Shown here: positions 36,701 through 42,428 of the stretch, piece by piece
Layout: the number at the start of each line of letters is the position of its first letter
How positions within the stretch are numbered: the first letter of the stretch is position 1
Assembly (NCBI RefSeq): GCF_005239125.1
Contig: NZ_SZYE01000011.1
Coordinates: 1-42,428 of the forward strand
Direction: 5' to 3'
Length of the DNA: 42,428 nucleotides
Source: Cellulomonas hominis
GTDB lineage: Bacteria > Actinomycetota > Actinomycetes > Actinomycetales > Cellulomonadaceae
Notes under the pieces: model-generated
What the model was told of the DNA's origin: nothing
The model's database searches: none
What the model saw: the letters and a program-made list of their open reading frames with translations, nothing else
Position numbers and translations under genes: made by a program

Positions 36701-39700
36701 CCCGGCCGCGGGCCGCTCCGACGTCGCGTTCGGCGGGCCGGCCGCGCAGGGCGCGTTCCCGTACGCCGGCTCGTTCCCGGGCGTGGCCGTCCAGTCGGCG
36801 AGCCTGCGGGCCCGCATCGGCGGCGCGCAGCTCGTGTACGCCGCGCGCCCGGACTCCGAGCGCCAGGCGCTCGCCGCCTCGGACTGGCGCCGCGGCCTGC
36901 TCGGCACGCTGACCACCGGCGCGGTCGCGACGACCGACGCCCCCGCGCGCAAGGTCGCGCTCACCTTCGCGCTGCGGGACACGTCCCGCGCGACGGGTGA
37001 GCCGGTCAACGACGCCTACACCTACACCGGCTCCGCGCCCGGCGCGGTCGAGAACTCCGGCGCCGTGGCCGGGACCGCGGCGTCCGACGGCGCGGCCGCG
37101 GACCTCGGCGGCCCGGTGAACCCGGTCGGCGAGCGCACCGTGACGGTCCAGCCCGCGTCGCTCGGCGCCACCGCCACGAAGACCTGGCTCCGGGACGCCA
37201 ACGGCAGCCCGCTGACCGGCAGCAGCAACCTGCACGACCTCGCGCTGCCCGTCGACCCGTCGGCCGCGCCCGCCTCGGCGTGGCCCACCGCCACCCTGAC
37301 CGCGACCGCCGCCAGCGCCTCCGGGACCCGGGTCGACCAGCTCGTCCTGACCGAGCCGCGGGGCATCGACACCGCCACGTCGGTCGACGCCGACGCGCCG
37401 TTCGCGGCCTTCGCGGTCACCGACGTCCGCGAGCTCACCGACGCGTCCGGCCTGCCGGGCGCCTCCGCGGTCGAGGTCGTCGTCTACGAGCGGGCCGCCG
37501 ACGGCCACGTCAGCCACCGGACCGTCCCGCGCGCCGAGCTGCTCGACGCGGACGAGGCCGCCCTGGCCGACGTCGTGGGCGTGCAGATCAGGTACACCGG
37601 CCGCATCGCCTGGACGAACCAGGCCCGCCTGGTGCTCGGCACCCGCCTCCTGGCGCACAACCGCGTGACCGGCGACGCCCCCGAGGCCGGCGTGGGCGAC
37701 GACGTGGTCGAGGTCGCCAACGTCGCCGAGGCCCGCGTCACCGACGCGCGCGTCTGCCCGGACGAGACCCGCGGCATGTCCCGCACGCCCACCTGCGCGC
37801 CGGGCACCGCCGACGGCACCGCCCGCGACGCCGTGCGTCTGCGCGGCGCCCAGCTCGAGGCGTTCCCGACGGTGACGGTCTCGCCCGTCGACGTGCAGCG
37901 CGACGCGGCAGCGCCCGCGGTCACCAGCACGCTGTCCGTGCAGAACTTCGGCCTCACCCCGGCCGACCAGCTGCTCCTCACCGACGCGGACCCGCGGTTC
38001 TTCAACGCCGTCGGCCTCCAGACGGTGGCCGTGCAGTCCGTGCCGTCCGGGGTCGAGCGCGCGGAGCTCGAGGTCCTCGTCGCCGGCGCCGACCTCGACG
38101 TCGCCGCCGACGGCAGCTACGCCGGCACGCCGAGCTGGCAGGCCTGGGGCGCCGTGGTGCCCACGGGGACGTTCGACCTCGTCGCCCTCGCGCCGCAGCA
38201 CGGCGTCCAGGCGGCGGACGTCATCGGCGTCCGCGTGCGGTTCTTCGACACCGACGGCTCGACCATCCCCGCGCCCGGCCAGGGCTACGGCCGCGTCGTG
38301 CTCGCCGGCACCCTCCGCGAGGAGCTCCGCACCGGGGGCCTGCCCAGCGCCGTCGGCGCGGACGGCTGGCGGTACCAGGGCCGGGCCGAGCTGACCGCGA
38401 ACCCGGGCGAGAGCGCCCGGGGTGCGATCAGCAACTCCGTCACCGCCCAGGCCCTGCGCGCCGACCTCGGCTCGCAGGCGCAGACCGCCGGCCCCGTGGG
38501 CACCACCGTGCACGCGGGCGCCGCCACGATCCGGGTGCAGAAGGCCGAGCTCGACGCCGCGTCCCGCGCGCCCGGCGACTTCGTCCGGTACCGGATCGCC
38601 GTCACCAACACGGCGAGCGGCGCGAACGCCGCCGACCTCACCGGCCTGGTCGTCACCGACCGGCTGCCCGAGGACGCCTCGCTCGGCTACGGCACCGCGC
38701 CCGAGGGCCAGGCCCCGGTGGTCGTCCAGGCCGCCGGCGGCGGGCCCAGCCCCCTCGGCGACCCCGAGGTCGCCGAGCGGGACGGCCTGCTGACCGTGAC
38801 GTTCCCGGCCGACAGCCGGCTCGCCCCCGGCGCGGGCGTCGAGGTCCTGGTCTGGTTGCGCATCGCGACCGACCTGTCGACGACGTCCGTCGTGAACACC
38901 GCCACCGCCGCCTCCGCGACCCGCCCCGTGCAGGCCGCGCCCACCGGCGACGACGGCGGCACCGCCTGCGCGCCGGGCAGCTACGCGGCCACCGCGTCCT
39001 GCCTCGCCCGCGCCGGGGCCCTCACCATCGGCGGCGCGAACGTCTACGTCTCGGAGGAGTGGGTCCGCGACGCCGCCGGCACCCAGGGCGCGGTCCGGAC
39101 CACCCCCGCGCGCACCGGCCAGCCGGCCGACTGCGCCCCGCGCGGCACGGGCGCCACCGACCGCGACTGGTACCGCTTCCCCTGCTCGGTCGTCACCACG
39201 GCCGGCTCGACCACCCAGTGGCAGGTCCAGGTGACCAGCCGCGCCACGATCGCGACCGACCGGCTCGAGATGATCTCCATGCTCCCGACGACCGGCGACT
39301 ACCCGGCGATGGACGGCAGCGCGACCGGCGACCGCGGCAGCCGGTGGCGCCCGGTGTGGGACGGCGTCGTGCCGACCCTCGTCGGCGCCGCGGGCCTCCC
39401 GGCCGGCGCGTCCGTCGCGGTCTACACGACCACGGCGGACTACCGGCAGGGCGGCCTCGCGGCCAGCCCGGCGTTCGACCCGGTGCCCGGCACCTGGAGC
39501 GCCACCGCGCTGACCCCGGGCCAGCAGGTGCCCGCCGCGCAGGCCGCGCGGGTGACGGGCCTGAAGCTCGTCGTCGCCTTCGCCCCGGCCGACCGGTTCT
39601 CCTCCGGCGAGTCCGTCCGCGTCCAGTGGTCCATGCGCACGCCCCTGTCCGGCGCGCCCGTCGCCGCCGACACCTGGAGCTCGTTCGCGTTCCGGGTGCC

Positions 39701-42416
39701 GTCCGACGGCGCCGCCGGCCGGCCCGCCGACGTCACCTCCGTGCCGCTCAAGGCGGGCGCGCGGTACGCCGTGGCCCCCGCGGGCGGGGACCCGCTGGTG
39801 GCCGTGGGCGACCGCGTGTGGCAGGACGCCGACCGGGACGGCCGGCAGGCGGCCGACACGGCCGCCGAGCCCGGGGTGGCCGGGGTGACCGTCGACGTGT
39901 TCGCCGTCGACGGCGGCACGACGACCTACGTCGCCTCGGCCGTCACCGACGCGGCGGGGGACTGGCTGGTCGACGGCCTGCCCGCCGGGACGTACGACAT
40001 CGGGTACACGCTGCCCGCCGCGCTCGCCGCGCAGTACCGGTACACCGGGACCGGCGCGGGCACCGACGACACCGTCGACTCGGACGCCGTGGCGGACCCC
40101 GGTGCGCCCGCGTCCGCCGTGGACGCGGGCGTGGTGCTCGGCGCGGGCGGGGCCGAGACGACCGCGGTCGGCTCGATGCCGCAGGCGTGGCAGGACGCGC
40201 ACCCCGGCCTGGTCGCGACCCAGGTGGACGTCTCGCACGACGCCGGCCTGCAGTGGCGGCCGCTGGCCGTCGGCGACCGGGTGTGGTTCGACGCCGACCG
40301 CGACGGCCGCCAGGGTGCGGGCGAGCCCGCCGTCGAGGGCGCGACCGTGCGCCTGCTCGGTGCCGGCGACGCGGTGCTCGCGACCACCGTCACCGGAGCG
40401 GACGGCGCGTACGTCTTCGACGCGCTCGACCCGGGGACCTACCGGGTCGAGGTCGAGCTGCCCGACGCGCTCGCGCAGCGGTGGACCTTCACCGGCGCGC
40501 TCGTCGGGGACGCCGCCGGCGACTCGGACGTCGTGGCCGGCACGCCGCGCCTCGGCCGGACCGCGCCGTTCGCGCTGGCACCCGGCGCACCGGCGCTCGC
40601 GGCGGTCACCGACCTGGCCGGCGACCCGGTCTGGGCCGGCGCCGACGCCGACTACGCGGACCCGACGCGCGACGCCGGCCTGGCCGAGCGACCGGTGCGG
40701 GTCGGCGACCGCGTGTGGGTCGACCTCGACGGCGACGGCGTGCAGGACCCGGGCGAGCCGGGCCTGGCGGGCGTGGTGCTCGCGCTGACCGATGCCGCCG
40801 GCGACCCGGTCACCGACGCCGCCGGCGCTCCGGTCGGCCCGGTCACGACGGACGCCGACGGGGCGTACGCCTTCACCGGCCTGCTGCCCGGCGCGTACAC
40901 CGTCACGGTCGACGAGGCCGCCTCCGCCGTCGCGCTCGCGCCGTACCGCCCGACCGCCACCGGGGCCGGCGACGCCGCGACCGACTCGTCCGCGGGCTCG
41001 GCTGCGACCGCCGCCGCCCTGGTGGGCGGCGAGGCCGACGACACCCTCGACTTCGGGTTCCGTCCGCTGTGGGCGCTCGGGGACCGGGTGTGGCTCGACG
41101 CCGACCGGGACGGCGTCCAGGACGCCGGCGAGCCCGCGTTCCCGGGGGTCGCCGTGCGGCTGCTCGACGCGTCCGACGCCGAGGTCGCGGCCACCGTCAC
41201 CGACGCGGACGGGCGCTGGCGGTTCGACCTGCTGGAGCCCGGCACCTACCGCGTCGAGCTCGGCCTGGCCCCGGCGGACGCCGCCCGGTACACCTGGACC
41301 ACGGCGCGCTCGGCGTCGGCCCCGCGCGCGGACGCCGACTCGGACGCCGAGGAGACCGCCCCCGGCCTGGCCCGGACCACGGCGATCACCGTCGGCCCGG
41401 ACGCGCCGGGCGTGCGCGCCGCCACCGCCGCGGACGGGCTCGCGGCCGCCTACGTGGACGACACCTGGGACGCGGGCCTCGTCGAGCGGCCCGTGACGGT
41501 CGGCGACCTCGTCTGGTTCGACGAGGACGGCGACGGCGTGCAGGACGCCGGTGAGCGGGGCCTGCCCGGCGTGGTCGTGCAGCTGCGGACGACGGACGGG
41601 CGTGCCGTCGTGGACGCCGCCGGCGCGCCGGTCGCCCCGGCCACGACGGACGCCGACGGCGCGTACGCGTTCGCCGGCCTGCTGCCCGGGGAGTACGTCG
41701 TCCGGGTCGACCGGATCGCCTCCGCGGACGCCCTGGCCGGCTACGCGCCCACCGTCGCGGGCGCGGGCGGCGACCCGGCCCTCGACTCGTCCACCTGGTC
41801 CGCGACCTCGCGCGTCCTGGTGGGCGGGGAGTCCGACCCCGCGCTGGACTTCGGCCTGGTGCTGGCGGACGACGTGCAGCTCGCGCTGCGCAAGGTGCCG
41901 GTCGCCCGGACCGCGGACAGCATCACGTGGGACGTCACGGTCATGTCCACCGGCACCCAGGACGCCTACGCGGGCTTCACCGTCGTCGACGCCCTGCCCG
42001 GCGCGCTCACCTTCCGGTCCGCCTCCGGCACCGGGTTCGCCTGCGCCGCCGCGGAGCGCGTGGTCACGTGCGACCACGACGGCTCGCTGCCGGCCGGGGA
42101 GTCCGCCACCGTGCGGATCGTCACCGGCCTGACGGCGGCGGGCGCGGACGTCACCAACACCGCGACCGTCTCCGTCGAGGGGCGCGGCTACCTGTTCGAG
42201 GTGCTGGCCGCCGAGGACGTCGCGTGGAGCGAGCCGACGGAGCGGACGGACGGCGCGACCGGTACCCCGCCGGGCGGGGCGCTGGCGACCACCGGGTCCG
42301 ACGCGGCGTGGCCGCTGGTCGCGGCCGGCGCCCTGCTCGCGCTCGGCGCGGCCCTGCTGGCGGTCGCGGGTGGCCGACCGGTGCGCCGCGTGCGCGGGAG
42401 CCGGCACCGGGCGTGA
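33792..42416 (+). CDS. giant secreted, sortase-anchored surface protein with DUF11-like and SdrD B-like repeats
   Basis: 2874 residues (about 290 kDa by length). ATG 33792 is chosen because it begins a signal peptide: an Arg-rich n-region (PRPRLRLRLRRP), a hydrophobic core and an AVAAA-DP cleavage site near residue 40. The frame is open to GTG 33762, which would add ten residues. Residues about 40-2000 are Ala/Thr/Val/Asp-rich beta-type sequence with a DUF11-like domain near 1582-1710 (ASRAPGDFVRYRIAVTNTAS). Five SdrD B-like repeats follow (2005-2688), then another DUF11-like domain (2695-2810). It ends with LATTG (2831-2835), a membrane segment and a basic tail. Such proteins are cell-wall adhesins or matrix proteins; ligand unknown. 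It follows map where infA is usually found. Confidence 0.85.
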   Translation: MPASPRPRLRLRLRRPAVLAVVGALLAPLVVGAGAPAAVAAADPVLTVTGFSVTSGATAQAAPPADPAYGFDAAYTANPAAGTVSSTLGYRCAGDESSCEHATMDVALDALRLTQALDVSGLGATVQYWADAVGGTPTADYATAAAFSVRFTNTTSDGLTGLQSGVSGDLRLSTRLVTPDGGGTQTGTITATPTATGGVGALGRVRITGDFPVNLATSTQVAWSREGWLSGVEDGADTPTNSAAVTGTLTGDPAESLTLTWGGSDPAAAPAAGSVGMLTDLTGLAITTWPAGAATAALTGWTWTGSGTPARVTVGTATGADAAADLLAGLDATTRSRLTGLQVVFAAPTGGLVGPGSPATLRVDVREHLSQDATPVARTGAKADYVTAGAAAFSAASDMNTLTVNGTATARAVRGAATSATTTDTRGFRIYDPRAYAGSATALVGLSTPVYGGGFVRGTAAGTNWSRRAVDALVVEVPATAAQVSATNAALDPDLPALANPLGAGLAFAGFGAARGTAPGGTDSADGSGVAVQGLTGPARLELTVLAGGTEHSVDLDAIAPAVPTDPAAFGLASWSEVTGFRATVHGAGSAVPMGASVTLPYLARTATSSTAATYAVHTVATTRLGTDTSAVTPRTQASGNRPVTAASVSVAVPTVDVAGAKYVAEPYVTRAAGATVNAVLEATARPLSGGSGHLPDTLTLEDSAAARTAATGGTSGAAWWTAFAPTSVDATVPAGGSAQLQYATVDGQWVDYAGSTAALGDTSAWRGVRVVVTRPGGGTFANGDRARVRITFALRPGVTAGTWADGADRTNVAQITSSAAIEGFVVTSAVRRVSDTVQMLGGAGTGGYPALVKTMDNRDRTEGNGDATTATLTWGTGGEDLSSVTVTDANGVTGAQQDPATGPAGSFYDTFDLSGIQPITSGAAASGVYDPYLVFDRVTDVRVFDVVDGRWESLATRVWTGSAWADRTDPAAGRSDVAFGGPAAQGAFPYAGSFPGVAVQSASLRARIGGAQLVYAARPDSERQALAASDWRRGLLGTLTTGAVATTDAPARKVALTFALRDTSRATGEPVNDAYTYTGSAPGAVENSGAVAGTAASDGAAADLGGPVNPVGERTVTVQPASLGATATKTWLRDANGSPLTGSSNLHDLALPVDPSAAPASAWPTATLTATAASASGTRVDQLVLTEPRGIDTATSVDADAPFAAFAVTDVRELTDASGLPGASAVEVVVYERAADGHVSHRTVPRAELLDADEAALADVVGVQIRYTGRIAWTNQARLVLGTRLLAHNRVTGDAPEAGVGDDVVEVANVAEARVTDARVCPDETRGMSRTPTCAPGTADGTARDAVRLRGAQLEAFPTVTVSPVDVQRDAAAPAVTSTLSVQNFGLTPADQLLLTDADPRFFNAVGLQTVAVQSVPSGVERAELEVLVAGADLDVAADGSYAGTPSWQAWGAVVPTGTFDLVALAPQHGVQAADVIGVRVRFFDTDGSTIPAPGQGYGRVVLAGTLREELRTGGLPSAVGADGWRYQGRAELTANPGESARGAISNSVTAQALRADLGSQAQTAGPVGTTVHAGAATIRVQKAELDAASRAPGDFVRYRIAVTNTASGANAADLTGLVVTDRLPEDASLGYGTAPEGQAPVVVQAAGGGPSPLGDPEVAERDGLLTVTFPADSRLAPGAGVEVLVWLRIATDLSTTSVVNTATAASATRPVQAAPTGDDGGTACAPGSYAATASCLARAGALTIGGANVYVSEEWVRDAAGTQGAVRTTPARTGQPADCAPRGTGATDRDWYRFPCSVVTTAGSTTQWQVQVTSRATIATDRLEMISMLPTTGDYPAMDGSATGDRGSRWRPVWDGVVPTLVGAAGLPAGASVAVYTTTADYRQGGLAASPAFDPVPGTWSATALTPGQQVPAAQAARVTGLKLVVAFAPADRFSSGESVRVQWSMRTPLSGAPVAADTWSSFAFRVPSDGAAGRPADVTSVPLKAGARYAVAPAGGDPLVAVGDRVWQDADRDGRQAADTAAEPGVAGVTVDVFAVDGGTTTYVASAVTDAAGDWLVDGLPAGTYDIGYTLPAALAAQYRYTGTGAGTDDTVDSDAVADPGAPASAVDAGVVLGAGGAETTAVGSMPQAWQDAHPGLVATQVDVSHDAGLQWRPLAVGDRVWFDADRDGRQGAGEPAVEGATVRLLGAGDAVLATTVTGADGAYVFDALDPGTYRVEVELPDALAQRWTFTGALVGDAAGDSDVVAGTPRLGRTAPFALAPGAPALAAVTDLAGDPVWAGADADYADPTRDAGLAERPVRVGDRVWVDLDGDGVQDPGEPGLAGVVLALTDAAGDPVTDAAGAPVGPVTTDADGAYAFTGLLPGAYTVTVDEAASAVALAPYRPTATGAGDAATDSSAGSAATAAALVGGEADDTLDFGFRPLWALGDRVWLDADRDGVQDAGEPAFPGVAVRLLDASDAEVAATVTDADGRWRFDLLEPGTYRVELGLAPADAARYTWTTARSASAPRADADSDAEETAPGLARTTAITVGPDAPGVRAATAADGLAAAYVDDTWDAGLVERPVTVGDLVWFDEDGDGVQDAGERGLPGVVVQLRTTDGRAVVDAAGAPVAPATTDADGAYAFAGLLPGEYVVRVDRIASADALAGYAPTVAGAGGDPALDSSTWSATSRVLVGGESDPALDFGLVLADDVQLALRKVPVARTADSITWDVTVMSTGTQDAYAGFTVVDALPGALTFRSASGTGFACAAAERVVTCDHDGSLPAGESATVRIVTGLTAAGADVTNTATVSVEGRGYLFEVLAAEDVAWSEPTERTDGATGTPPGGALATTGSDAAWPLVAAGALLALGAALLAVAGGRPVRRVRGSRHRA
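39804..41855 (+). repeat. five SdrD B-like repeats in A-A-B-A-B order
   Basis: Repeats begin with V/L-G-D-x-V-W at 39804, 40269, 40701, 41076 and 41499. Each has an acidic D-x-D-x-D-G loop (DADRDG, DLDGDG, DADRDG or DEDGDG) that in staphylococcal B repeats binds calcium. Repeats 1, 2 and 4 (A) have a long tail ending near DAGL. Repeats 3 and 5 (B) share DAAGAPV, TTDADGAYAF and a VGGE...LDFG end. Repeats 2+3 and 4+5 are a duplicated pair: the period is 807 bases for A and 798 for B. Confidence 0.75.
42282..42413 (+). other. LATTG cell-wall sorting signal
   Basis: Codons 42282-42296 encode LATTG, followed by a hydrophobic segment (WPLVAAGALLALGAALLAVAG) and a basic tail ending RVRGSRHRA. LAXTG is the motif cut by class E sortases of GC-rich actinobacteria, rather than the LPXTG of class A enzymes. 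No sortase gene is in the window. Confidence 0.8.
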
Positions 42417-42428
42417 CGCCCGGACGCC

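Noticed and set aside
37280-41554. A 1424-residue open frame in another plus frame inside the surface gene
   Set aside because: Arg-rich shadow of the true frame; no recognisable domain and no ribosome binding site.
33708-42407. A 2899-residue open frame on the minus strand covering the whole surface gene
   Set aside because: In very GC-rich DNA stop codons are rare in frames opposite a real gene. The translation is Arg/Gly/Ala/Val-rich with no family motif, while the plus strand has a signal peptide, repeats and a sorting signal.

Overview
The window looks like a core stretch of a very GC-rich actinobacterial chromosome, most likely from the order Micrococcales (Cellulomonas or a relative). 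The clues are codons ending almost always in G or C, rpoB and rpoC both starting at TTG, a C-x2-C/C-x2-C zinc-type S14, a RpoB numbered like the mycobacterial enzyme with an offset of four, and the linked rpsL...map block. The genus is an inference from protein style; no database was consulted. Every gene I call is on the + strand.

Layout. 52-4853: three metabolic or cell-envelope genes (a secreted M15/VanY-type peptidase, an OsmC-type peroxidase, and a large FAD plus Fe-S oxidoreductase of the D-2-hydroxyacid dehydrogenase type). 4871-6205: rplJ-rplL with a good promoter, an L10-type leader, an attenuator-like hairpin and a final terminator. 6397-14163: rpoB-rpoC with its own promoter, a leader hairpin and tandem terminator hairpins. 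14215-18898: str operon (rpsL-rpsG-fusA-tuf), closed by a 15-bp UUCG-capped terminator. 18934-20127: a 22-bp inverted repeat and one accessory gene (AbiEi-like winged helix plus DUF559-type nuclease fold). 20250-30512: S10 and spc gene clusters (rpsJ...rpsQ, rplN...rplO) as one tightly packed run. 30726-33536: secY-adk-map. 33792-42416: one 2874-residue secreted surface protein ending in a LATTG sorting signal.

How it fits together. The central 25 kb makes ribosomal proteins, the two large RNA polymerase subunits, two elongation factors and the Sec channel. Adenylate kinase and methionine aminopeptidase complete the usual secY-adk-map end. Many neighbours overlap by one or four bases (rplC/rplD, rplD/rplW, rplP/rpmC, rplX/rplE, rpsE/rpmD, rpmD/rplO, secY/adk), which points to translational coupling.

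The most unusual points are: a nearly identical 24-nt motif in the leaders of both rpsL and rpsJ; an Ala/Lys/Glu-rich N-terminal extension of about 85-90 residues on L15; an 8.6-kb surface-protein gene directly after map, where actinobacteria normally carry infA; an orphan AbiEi/DUF559 gene between tuf and rpsJ; and an A-A-B-A-B arrangement of SdrD-like repeats in the surface protein. I found no CRISPR array, tRNA, rRNA, prophage or insertion sequence. I did not find a clearly new multi-gene system.
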